DNA from: JAJDGF01 sp031549325
GTDB taxonomy: Bacteria; Bacillota; Clostridia; Christensenellales; Aristaeellaceae
Length of the DNA: 12,563 bases
Assembly (NCBI GenBank): GCA_031549325.1
Contig: JAVBQA010000001.1
Coordinates: forward strand, 1-12,563
Direction of reading: 5' to 3'
Shown piece by piece: positions 1 to 6,046 of this stretch. Under the pieces are notes generated by a model, which made no database searches, was not told where the DNA came from, and saw nothing but the letters and a program-made list of their open reading frames with translations. A program made the translations under genes and the position numbers. Every line of letters starts with the position of its first letter. Positions within the stretch are counted from its first letter, which is position 1.

Positions 1-27
1 GACAGTCTTGACCTCCCCGACGCGCGT

Positions 28-135
28 CCGATCTAACCAGATCATCAACGTGCTGGCGTTCCCGGGCATCTTCCTCGGCGCGCTGGATGTGCGGGCCCGC
101 GACATCAACTATGCGATGAAGATCGCGGCGGCGGA
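28..135 (+). pseudogene. Malic enzyme remnant, C-terminal-region fragment
   Basis: The plus-strand translation here (frame starting at 8) contains NQIINVLAFPGIF and ALDVRARDIN. These match NQINNVLAFPGIF and ALDVRASDIN in the intact malic enzyme encoded on the opposite strand at 186-1364 (its residues about 314-346). The nucleotide match is roughly 80 percent by eye, so this is not a simple copy of the neighbour. Homology fades upstream of about 28 and stops at 135, where a dispersed repeat begins. About 35 codons of a roughly 390-codon gene remain. Two normally conserved positions have changed (second Asn of NQxNN to Ile; Arg of GIFRGALD to Leu), consistent with decay. It could be a relic of a second malic enzyme, a remnant of rearrangement through the repeat, or a mis-joined contig end. 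No function is expected. Confidence 0.7.
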
Positions 136-162
136 GGTCCTTCGCTGCGCTCAGGATGACGG
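136..162 (+). repeat. Dispersed 27-bp repeat, copy 1
   Basis: The sequence begins GGTCCTTCGC and ends CTCAGGATGACGG. Near-identical copies lie at 1532-1559 and 2931-2957, and an inverted copy at 2869-2894. It abuts the point where malic enzyme homology ends at 135. It resembles the short palindromic intergenic repeats common in bacterial genomes. No protein is expected from it. Confidence 0.8.
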
Positions 163-185
163 GGTTTGGGGGGGCGAAATGCTGC

Positions 186-1364
186 CTAGATTCTCGCCAC
201 GCCGCTGTCCCGCGCGGCCTGGGCGACGGCCTGGGCGACCTTCACGGCGACGCTCTTGTCCAGCGCGCTGGGGATGATGTACTCCGGGTTCAGCTCCGTA
301 TCGCTGACGCAGTCCGCGATGGCGCGGGCAGCGGCGATCTTCATCTGGTCATTGATGTCGCTGGCGCGGACGTCCAGCGCGCCGCGGAAAATGCCCGGGA
401 ACGCCAGCACGTTGTTGATCTGGTTTGCGAAATCGCTGCGGCCGGTGCCCACGATGGCCGCCCCCGCCGCCTTGGCGATGTCGGGCATGATCTCGGGGGT
501 GGGGTTCGCCATGGGGAACAGGATCGGATCCTTTGCCATGCTCTTCACCATCTCAGCGGTGACGCAGCCCGGAGCCGACACGCCGATGAACACGTCCGCG
601 CCCACCAGCACCTCTTCCAGCGTGCCCTTCTTCTTGTCGTAGTTGCTGATCTTCGCCATCTCTTCCTTTTCGGCGTTCAGGCCGCCGCGCCCCTCGTAGA
701 TGGCGCCTTGGCGGTCGCAAAGGATGACGTTTTTCAGGCCCATGGCCTGCAGCAGCTTGATGATGGCGATGCCCGCCGCGCCGGCGCCGGAGGTCACCAC
801 GGAGATGTCCTCGAACTTCTTGCCGGTCAGCTTCAGCGCGTTGAACATGGCGGCCAGTGTCACCACGGCGGTGCCGTGCTGGTCGTCATGGAAAATCGGG
901 ATGTCGCAGGTCTCCTTCAGGCGGCGCTCGATCTCAAAGCAGCGCGGAGCGGCGATGTCCTCCAGGTTGACGCCGCCGAACGAACCGGCCAGCATCGTCA
1001 CGATGTGTACGATTTCGTCCACGTCCTTGGTGCGCACACAAAGCGGGAACGCGTCCACATCGCCAAAATGCTTGAACAGCAGGCACTTGCCCTCCATGAC
1101 CGGCATGCCCGCCTCCGGGCCGATGTCGCCCAGGCCCAGCACGGCGGTGCCATCGGTCACCACGGCCACCAGGTTGCCACGGCGAGTGTAGTCATAGCTC
1201 TTGTTGACATCCTCAGATATTTCCAGGCACGGCGCGGCGACGCCGGGGGTGTAGGCGATGGACAGATCGTCCTTCGACGTCAGCGGGACCTCTGTGGTCA
1301 CGCGAATTTTCCCTTTCCACTCCTTGTGCATCTGAATCGCAAGCTGGGCATAGTCCTTGGCCAT
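186..1364 (-). CDS. NAD(P)-dependent malic enzyme
   Basis: This enzyme oxidatively decarboxylates malate to pyruvate and CO2 in the cytoplasm, reducing NAD or NADP. The 392-residue product is the short bacterial type (about 390-410 aa, without a phosphotransacetylase domain). The malic N-terminal domain covers about residues 15-150, with SIAYTPGVAAP holding the probable catalytic Tyr38 and PVMEGK the probable Lys93. Metal ligands are expected at Glu135-Asp136 (NLEDIAAP) and in FHDDQHGTA (Asp160/161). The Rossmann half follows with SGAGAAG at 192-198, NPTPE at 287-291 and NQINNVLAFPGIFRGALD at 314-331. Start choice: ATG at 1364 has AAGGAGG ten bases upstream; an in-frame ATG at 1451 would add 29 unlike residues and lacks such a site. 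The gene lies 239 bp downstream of the dehydrogenase on the same strand. I saw no promoter in that gap, so it may be cotranscribed. Cofactor preference cannot be read. Confidence 0.95.
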   Translation of the reverse strand: MAKDYAQLAIQMHKEWKGKIRVTTEVPLTSKDDLSIAYTPGVAAPCLEISEDVNKSYDYTRRGNLVAVVTDGTAVLGLGDIGPEAGMPVMEGKCLLFKHFGDVDAFPLCVRTKDVDEIVHIVTMLAGSFGGVNLEDIAAPRCFEIERRLKETCDIPIFHDDQHGTAVVTLAAMFNALKLTGKKFEDISVVTSGAGAAGIAIIKLLQAMGLKNVILCDRQGAIYEGRGGLNAEKEEMAKISNYDKKKGTLEEVLVGADVFIGVSAPGCVTAEMVKSMAKDPILFPMANPTPEIMPDIAKAAGAAIVGTGRSDFANQINNVLAFPGIFRGALDVRASDINDQMKIAAARAIADCVSDTELNPEYIIPSALDKSVAVKVAQAVAQAARDSGVARI

Positions 1365-1410
1365 GGTGGGGTTACCTCCTTGTGATGTTCTTAACAATCT
1401 TGAGCAACGA

Positions 1411-1431
1411 TGTGGCGGGGAGGTCCCCCGC
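1411..1431. other. GC-rich hairpin in the malic enzyme leader
   Basis: TGGCGGGG (1411-1418) and CCCCGCCA (1424-1431) form a perfect 8-bp stem around a 5-base loop, 47 bases upstream of the malic enzyme ATG. No T-run follows on either strand, so it is not a standard terminator. It could slow transcription or protect mRNA between the dehydrogenase and malic enzyme genes. The role is inferred only. Confidence 0.4.
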
Positions 1432-1531
1432 CATGCACCGCGGTTCCACAAATCGATTTACCCGCTGCATGCGCGGTCATCCATCGCTGCGCTGCGGGCG
1501 CTTTTCAAACGCAAATACTCAGATACAGGAA

Positions 1532-1559
1532 GGTCCTTCGCTTGCGCTCAGGATGACGG
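1532..1559 (+). repeat. Dispersed repeat, copy 2
   Basis: This is a 28-base copy of the repeat at 136-162 with one extra T (CGCTTGCGCTC instead of CGCTGCGCTC). It lies 45 bp beyond the stop codon of the minus-strand dehydrogenase gene, in the same orientation as copies 1 and 4. Confidence 0.8.
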
Positions 1560-1603
1560 CCTGCGGGGGATGACTGCGTATCGGAGGTGACTGACAATCA
1601 GCG

Positions 1604-2557
1604 TCAGATCTGCACGCTGTTGATCACGTTCTTCAGCGCGTCCGCCGAGGCGCGGAGTTTTACGACCTCGTCGTCCGTCAGCGGCGGCGTCAGCGAGCGC
1701 ACGATGCCGCCCGCGCCGACCACGAATGGGATCGACAGGCACACGTCCTCGATGCCGTATTCGCCGTGGAGCATGCTGCTGACGGCGATGATGCCGCCCG
1801 CGTCCTGCACCAGGCACTCCACGATGCGCTTGACGGACAGGCTCACCGCGTAGAACGTGGCGCCCTTGAACTGGATGACCTTGCTGCCCGAGGTGCGCAT
1901 GTCCTGCTCGATGTTCATCAGGTCCGCGTTGCCGCAGTTGTTGTTCATGGGGCAGGCGCCGGTGCAGTATTCGTTCATGGACATGCCCGCGATCCGGACC
2001 AGGCTCCAGGCCACCACGGACGTGTCGCCGTGCTCGCCCAGCACGTAGCCGTGCACGTTCTTGGGGTTCAGGTGCACGTGCTCGGCGATGCCGCTGCGCA
2101 GGCGGGCGGTGTCCAGCATGGTGCCTGAGCCGATCACGCGGTGCTCCGGGACGCCGCAGGACTTGATGATGGCGTAGGTCAGCACGTCCACCGGGTTCGA
2201 CACCACGATGTAGATCGCGTCGGGCGCGTGCTTCACCACTTCGGGCATCACGGCCTTGATGATGTTGATGTTGCCCTGGGCCAGATCGATGCGGGTCTGG
2301 CCGGGTTTTCTGGCCGCGCCGGCAGTGACGATGACGATGTCGGCATCCTTAGCGGCGGAGTAGTCGCCCGCGTAAAGGCTCACGGGGGCCGTCAGGGGCG
2401 TGCCCTGGAGGATGTCCATCGCCTCGCCCCGCGCCTTGTCAAAGGCCACGTCGATCAGCGCGATTTCCGAGGCCAGCCCGGCCATGGTGAGGGTGTATGC
2501 CACAGTCGCGCCGACATTGCCAGCGCCGAGTATTGCAATTTTCCTGCCGTTCTTCAT
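1604..2557 (-). CDS. ldh: L-lactate dehydrogenase (LDH/MDH superfamily)
   Basis: A cytoplasmic NAD-dependent 2-hydroxyacid dehydrogenase that interconverts pyruvate and lactate, or possibly oxaloacetate and malate. The 317-residue product has the usual family length. GAGNVGATVA (11-20) is the nucleotide-binding loop. GEHGDTS (174-180) carries catalytic His176, MLDTARLR holds Asp149 and substrate-binding Arg152, and Arg89 is the mobile-loop arginine. The specificity position (Gln102 in classical LDH) is Arg83 in AARKPGQTR, a malate dehydrogenase hallmark. From memory, a clostridial clade annotated as LDH shares this ARKPGQTRIDLA loop, so I keep the LDH name with doubt on substrate. Three cysteines (198, 202, 208) sit in an inserted loop. 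Start choice: ATG at 2557 has GGAGG ten bases upstream; the ATG at 2587 lies inside the expected leader and lacks a site. It is the first gene behind the promoter at 2606-2634, followed by malic enzyme. Confidence 0.9.
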   Translation of the reverse strand: MKNGRKIAILGAGNVGATVAYTLTMAGLASEIALIDVAFDKARGEAMDILQGTPLTAPVSLYAGDYSAAKDADIVIVTAGAARKPGQTRIDLAQGNINIIKAVMPEVVKHAPDAIYIVVSNPVDVLTYAIIKSCGVPEHRVIGSGTMLDTARLRSGIAEHVHLNPKNVHGYVLGEHGDTSVVAWSLVRIAGMSMNEYCTGACPMNNNCGNADLMNIEQDMRTSGSKVIQFKGATFYAVSLSVKRIVECLVQDAGGIIAVSSMLHGEYGIEDVCLSIPFVVGAGGIVRSLTPPLTDDEVVKLRASADALKNVINSVQI

Positions 2558-2605
2558 GTTGGTTGCGCCTCCGTATGTCCGAATCAAAATCAGGAGATTG
2601 ACAAG

Positions 2606-2634
2606 ATTATATCATGCGATATGTGACCATTCAA
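2606..2634 (-). promoter_or_regulatory. Sigma-A-type promoter of ldh
   Basis: Read on the minus strand, TTGAAT (2634-2629) is followed after 17 bases by a perfect TATAAT (2611-2606). Transcription should start near 2599, giving a leader of about 42 bases before the ATG at 2557. I saw no clear Rex operator. Confidence 0.75.
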
Positions 2635-2794
2635 TGGTGAACAGGTTATGTTTCCTATTGCAGGGGGCAAGGTGTACAGACATAAGTTGGGCAATGGTGC
2701 GCGATGTAACAAGACGGGTCTCATGAAGGGAATTTTGCGTAAAGCGGCGACGCATCACTCATCCTCGTGCACGCCGTCAGCTTCGCCCCCTGCC

Positions 2795-2881
2795 GTCATC
2801 CTGAGCCCTGCCGTCATCCTGAGCCCTCGCCGTCATCCTGAGCCTTCCTCGTCATCCTGAGCTATCCTCGTCATCCTGAGC
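2795..2881. repeat. Tandem array of five GTCATCCTGAGC cores
   Basis: The 12-base core GTCATCCTGAGC starts at 2795, 2813, 2832, 2851 and 2870, so the period is 18, 19, 19 and 19 bp. The 6-7 base linkers vary (for example CCTGCC, CTTCCTC). The fifth core is also the start of the inverted repeat arm at 2869. The core is the reverse complement of one end of the dispersed repeat, so the array looks like repeated copies of half of that element. Confidence 0.9.
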
Positions 2882-2956
2882 GAAGCGAAGGACCTTCCTC
2901 ATACTGATCTTTCAGTTTGAGTTTGAAGAAGGTCCTTCGCTGCACTCAGGATGACG
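2869..2956. repeat. Paired inverted copies of the dispersed repeat
   Basis: The 29-base arms at 2869-2897 and 2928-2956 are reverse complements at 27 of 29 positions, with a 30-base AT-richer loop between them. The left arm is the inverted copy of the dispersed repeat, and the right arm (core 2931-2957) matches the copies at 136 and 1532. As RNA or extruded DNA it would form a very stable hairpin. It lies upstream of the LRR promoter. Confidence 0.9.
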
Positions 2957-3009
2957 GCGCGGCCCATCTCGTTCCGGGCCGTTTCGCTGCGCTTTTACAT
3001 ACATTGCCC

Positions 3010-3038
3010 TTGTCCTGCCAAGTTTCGCGTGATAGAAT
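3010..3038 (+). promoter_or_regulatory. Probable promoter of the LRR gene
   Basis: TTGTCC (3010-3015) and TAGAAT (3033-3038) are separated by 17 bp. Transcription would start near 3045, about 26 bases before the first ATG at 3071. Confidence 0.6.
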
Positions 3039-3070
3039 GGAAGCGATACGAACAGAAGCGAGGAAAACAG

Positions 3071-4090
3071 ATGATGATGAAGCGATTTTTGGCCGCGCTG
3101 ATGGTGCTCACGCTGTGCCTGCCCTTCTGCGCACTGGGCGAGGAAGCGCCGACACCGTGGGCCTACCTCACGGACGAGGGGAAAATCACACTCAAGTACT
3201 ATTCCGGCGGGCGCGGCTATCTGGATAAATACGACGAGGACGGCGTGACGCTGGTCATTCCGGCCAGGATCAACGGCCTGCCGGTGGCGAGCATCTCCGA
3301 CTATCTGCTGGACTTCATCGTCGGCCGCGTGGACTGGGACGTGGAGTTGGACTCCGAATACTACAAAAAGCAAGGCAGCCTCGTGCTCAGCAAGAGCGGC
3401 GAGACGGTGGTCACCGCGGACCGCAGCATCGAGGGCGCGCTGGTCATTCCGGAGGGCGTGACCACCATCGGCCCGAACGCGTTCCGCTTCTGCACGGGCA
3501 TCACCGAGGTGTCCCTGCCCGAATCCCTGACCTGGATCGGCAACTGGTCGTTCGAGGGCTGCAGCGGGCTGTCGTCGGTGCAGATCCCAGCCGGTCTGGA
3601 CCGGCTCGGGTTCGGCGCGTTCGCCAACTGCACGGCGCTGGAGTCCATCAACGTGCCTTCGGGCATCTCGGAACTGGCCGAGCGCACGTTTAGCGGCTGT
3701 ATCGCCCTGGAGGACGTGGCGCTGCAGGAGGGCCTTGAGAGCATCGACACCCGGGCGTTCGCGGAATGCGCCAGCCTGACGGCGATCGATCTGCCCAAGG
3801 GCCTGGAGCGGATCGGCGAGGAAGCCTTTTACGGCTGCAGTGGCCTGTCGCACCTGACGGTGCCGGCGTCGCTGACCACGATCGGGGAATACAGTTTCTA
3901 TCATTGCCAGAACCTGGAAGAGGTGTCCATGCCCGGCGACGTGTCAGGGATCCAGTACGGCGCGTTTACGGACTGCAGCGAAGCACTGACGCTGCGCGTG
4001 CCCGAGGGGACCAGCAAGGCCGCTCAATGGGCGCTGGAAAACGGGATCAAATGGGCGCTGATCGGCGCGGACACGGAAGATGAAGAGTAA
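3071..4090 (+). CDS. Secreted BspA-like leucine-rich-repeat protein
   Basis: A 339-residue exported protein. A signal peptide (basic MMMKR, hydrophobic core about 6-20) probably cleaves after Ala-Leu-Gly at 21-23; PFC does not fit a lipobox. A degenerate first repeat lies at about 61-80 (LVIPARINGLPVASI). Eight consecutive 23-residue LRR_5 (TpLRR/BspA) repeats run from 124 to 307, then a partial one from 308. Each full repeat carries a Cys at the same place (141, 164, 187, 210, 233, 256, 279, 302). The acidic C-terminus ends GADTEDEE, with no LPXTG, membrane anchor or binding module, so it is likely released. Such proteins often take part in surface contact or binding, but the ligand is unknown. 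Start choice: ATG at 3071 (or 3074) has GAGG 7-10 bases upstream; upstream in-frame codons give non-signal residues. A MATE gene starts 26 bp downstream and may be cotranscribed. Confidence 0.88.
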   Translation: MMMKRFLAALMVLTLCLPFCALGEEAPTPWAYLTDEGKITLKYYSGGRGYLDKYDEDGVTLVIPARINGLPVASISDYLLDFIVGRVDWDVELDSEYYKKQGSLVLSKSGETVVTADRSIEGALVIPEGVTTIGPNAFRFCTGITEVSLPESLTWIGNWSFEGCSGLSSVQIPAGLDRLGFGAFANCTALESINVPSGISELAERTFSGCIALEDVALQEGLESIDTRAFAECASLTAIDLPKGLERIGEEAFYGCSGLSHLTVPASLTTIGEYSFYHCQNLEEVSMPGDVSGIQYGAFTDCSEALTLRVPEGTSKAAQWALENGIKWALIGADTEDEE

Positions 4091-4116
4091 GTAAACCAAA
4101 GGATGGTAGAGAAAAG

Positions 4117-5466
4117 ATGCAAGGCGGAACGGACCTGACGACGGGGTCGATCACGAAAAAACTGCTGATGGTGGCGATCCCGATCATGGGCACCCAGCTG
4201 CTGCAGATGGCGTACAACTTGACGGACATGTTCTGGCTGGGCCGGATGGCGGACGGCACGGTCGCCGTGGCGGCCAGCGGAATGGGCGGTATGTTTTTGT
4301 GGCTGTCCATGGCGCTGATGATGTTCGGGCGCATGGGCGCGGAGATCGGCGTGGCCCAGAGCCTGGGCCGAGGCGAGCCGGGCGAGGCGGAGCGGTACGC
4401 GCGGATGGCGACCTGGATGGCGCTGATCCTGGGCGTCGCGTTCGGGGGCGTGCTGGCGCTGTTCACGGAGCCGCTGATCGGTCTTTTCGGCATCCAGGAG
4501 GCCGCCGTGCGCGATGCGTCGGTGACCTACCTGCGCATCGCGGCGATCGGCATCCCGATGACCTACGTCACCGGCGCGATCACGGGCGCGTTCAACGGCG
4601 CGGGCAACAGCCGGCTGAGTTTTCTGTGCAACGCGGTGGGCCTGGTGGTGAACATGATCCTGGACCCGGTGATGATCTTCACATTCGGCTGGGGCATCGC
4701 GGGCGCGGCCATCGCCACGGTGCTGGCCCAGGGCGTGGTGTGCGCGCTGTTCGTGGTGTTCATGAAAAAGCACCCGGCGCGGCCGCTGCCTGCGTTCAAG
4801 TTCCGGGGCAAGCATGACGCGGAGGCCGTGGCGCAGATCGGAAAATGGGCGACGCCCATCGCCGTGGAATCCGGCGCGTTCACGCTGCTGGCGATGGTGG
4901 TGACGGCGATGGTTGCACAGTATTCGGCGGACGCCATCGCGGTGCAGCGGATCGGGAGCCAGATCGAGAGCATGAGCTGGCTGATCGGCGGCGGATTCGC
5001 CAGCGCGGTGACGGCGTTCGTGGGCCAGAACTACGGCGCGAGGCAGATGGACAGGATCCGGCGCGGATTTCGGATTTCGATGACCTGGCTGATGGGGTGG
5101 GAGGCGTTCGTGACGCTGGTGCTGGTCTTTTTCGGCAGCCAGCTCTACAGCGTGTTCATTCAGGACCCGAACATCCAGTCGATGGGCGTGACCTACCTGC
5201 GCATCCTGGCGACCTGCCAGTTCGCGATGGGCCTGGAGGGCGCTTGCTCGGGCACGTTCCGAGGCATGGGCCAGACGATCCCGCCGAGCCTATGCTCCAT
5301 CGCGTCGAACCTGCTGCGCCCAGTCTTCTGCTGGGCGCTGGCGCAGTGGCTGGGCCTGAACGGCCTGTGGTGGGGCATCGCCCTGAGCGCCATCGTGCGC
5401 GGCGTGGCGATGGCCGTGTGGTATTTCGCGGCGAATCGGAAGATGATGAGCGCGGCAGCGGCATAA
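4117..5466 (+). CDS. MATE family efflux transporter
   Basis: An inner-membrane multidrug and toxin extrusion carrier that exports small organic molecules in exchange for H+ or Na+. The 449 residues fit the family, which has twelve membrane segments in two homologous lobes. Family features: PIMGTQLLQMAYNLTDMFWLG near 22-42, FNGAGNSR at 159-166 with LDPVMIF at 182-188, and in the second lobe FVGQNYGA at 301-308 and GTFRGMGQT at 379-387. A hydrophilic linker (about 217-240, KKHPARPLPAFKFRGKHD) separates the lobes, and the tail is short. The translation start is an ATG with only a weak purine stretch (GAGAAAAG) before it, which suggests dependence on the LRR gene 26 bp upstream, probably on the same transcript. 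The substrate cannot be predicted, and no resistance role should be assumed. Confidence 0.93.
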   Translation: MQGGTDLTTGSITKKLLMVAIPIMGTQLLQMAYNLTDMFWLGRMADGTVAVAASGMGGMFLWLSMALMMFGRMGAEIGVAQSLGRGEPGEAERYARMATWMALILGVAFGGVLALFTEPLIGLFGIQEAAVRDASVTYLRIAAIGIPMTYVTGAITGAFNGAGNSRLSFLCNAVGLVVNMILDPVMIFTFGWGIAGAAIATVLAQGVVCALFVVFMKKHPARPLPAFKFRGKHDAEAVAQIGKWATPIAVESGAFTLLAMVVTAMVAQYSADAIAVQRIGSQIESMSWLIGGGFASAVTAFVGQNYGARQMDRIRRGFRISMTWLMGWEAFVTLVLVFFGSQLYSVFIQDPNIQSMGVTYLRILATCQFAMGLEGACSGTFRGMGQTIPPSLCSIASNLLRPVFCWALAQWLGLNGLWWGIALSAIVRGVAMAVWYFAANRKMMSAAAA

Positions 5467-5482
5467 AACAGCGACAAAAGGA

Positions 5483-5512
5483 CCCTACCTCTCTCTGAGA
5501 GAGGAAGGGTTT
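5483..5512 (+). terminator. Terminator-like hairpin after the MATE gene
   Basis: CCTCTCT (5488-5494) pairs with AGAGAGG (5498-5504) around a 3-base loop. One A-A mismatch and four outer pairs (CCCT 5483-5486 with AGGG 5506-5509) extend the stem. Only TTT then GGGGG follows, so intrinsic termination may be weak. It lies between the MATE gene and smpB and could also be an intergenic repeat. Confidence 0.5.
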
Positions 5513-5579
5513 GGGGGCGTCGCCTGTGGGCGGGCGCGAAATCAATGAGTGTTCCACGGACCCGAAGGAGGGTGTTATC

Positions 5580-6041
5580 ATGATCAAGAAGGGCGTCAAG
5601 ACGGTCGCGCAGAATCGGCGGGCGCGACACGATTATTTTATTGACGAGGTTTACGAGGCGGGGATCGAGCTGAAGGGCACCGAGGTGAAGTCGATCCGGA
5701 TGGGGCGCGCCAACTTGAAGGAGAGCTTTGCCGCAGTGCGGGCGGGGCAGGTCTATATTGAGGGAATGCACATCAGCCCCTATGAGAAGGGCGGAGTCTG
5801 GACGACGGACCCGCTGCGTGCGAAGCGGCTGTTGCTGCACAAGGCGGAGATTCGGAAGCTGGACCAGGCAGTGGGGCAGAAGGGGCTGACGCTGGTGCCG
5901 CTGAGTTTATATTTGAAGGACGGGCTGGTGAAGGTGGAGATCGCGGTTTGTCGGGGGAAGAAGAATTTTGATAAGCGGGACGATTTGAAGAAGCGGGACG
6001 CCGAGCGCGAGGTCGAGCGCGCCCTCGCCTCGCACCGCTAG
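5580..6041 (+). CDS. smpB: SsrA-binding protein SmpB
   Basis: SmpB binds tmRNA and brings it to stalled ribosomes for trans-translation, which rescues the ribosome and tags the unfinished peptide. The product is 153 residues, normal for the family. The N-terminus (VAQNRRARHDYFI at 9-21) leads into the OB-like core with the signature GIELKGTEVKSIRMGRANLK (about 28-47). HISPYEKG follows near 65, then the basic C-terminal tail (KKNFDKRDDLKKRDAERE), which becomes helical in the mRNA channel. Start choice: ATG at 5580 has AAGGAGG eight bases upstream; the ATG at 5511 would add 23 unrelated residues. No tmRNA gene was recognised on either side, and no RNase R gene is adjacent. It converges on the fucosidase gene across the palindrome at 6047-6339. 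Confidence 0.96.
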   Translation: MIKKGVKTVAQNRRARHDYFIDEVYEAGIELKGTEVKSIRMGRANLKESFAAVRAGQVYIEGMHISPYEKGGVWTTDPLRAKRLLLHKAEIRKLDQAVGQKGLTLVPLSLYLKDGLVKVEIAVCRGKKNFDKRDDLKKRDAEREVERALASHR

Positions 6042-6046
6042 ACGCG

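Larger units (their letters stand above)
2558..3070. other. Gene-free spacer between divergent ldh and LRR genes
   Basis: This 513-bp stretch holds the minus-strand ldh promoter (2606-2634), a tandem array (2795-2881), a large inverted repeat (2869-2956) and the plus-strand LRR promoter (3010-3038). The part from about 2640 to 2790 shows no convincing gene, RNA or motif. Confidence 0.7.

Noticed and set aside
156..1385. A 409-codon open frame on the plus strand opposite malic enzyme
   Set aside because: It is the antisense shadow of a clear malic enzyme gene; its translation is rich in His, Arg, Gly and Ala with no recognisable domain.
2598..2626. A plus-strand promoter starting with TTGACA at 2598
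   Set aside because: The -35 box is perfect, but 17 bp downstream the sequence is ATGTGA, which is not a usable -10 box, and no plus-strand gene follows nearby.
2795..2881. The tandem array as a CRISPR
   Set aside because: The repeats are only 12 bp with 6-7 bp linkers, there is no cas gene, and the core matches a dispersed intergenic repeat.
2912..3904. A 330-codon minus-strand frame opposite the LRR gene
   Set aside because: It is antisense to a gene with a signal peptide and regular LRR repeats, and its end is just the translated dispersed repeat (RRHPECSEGP).
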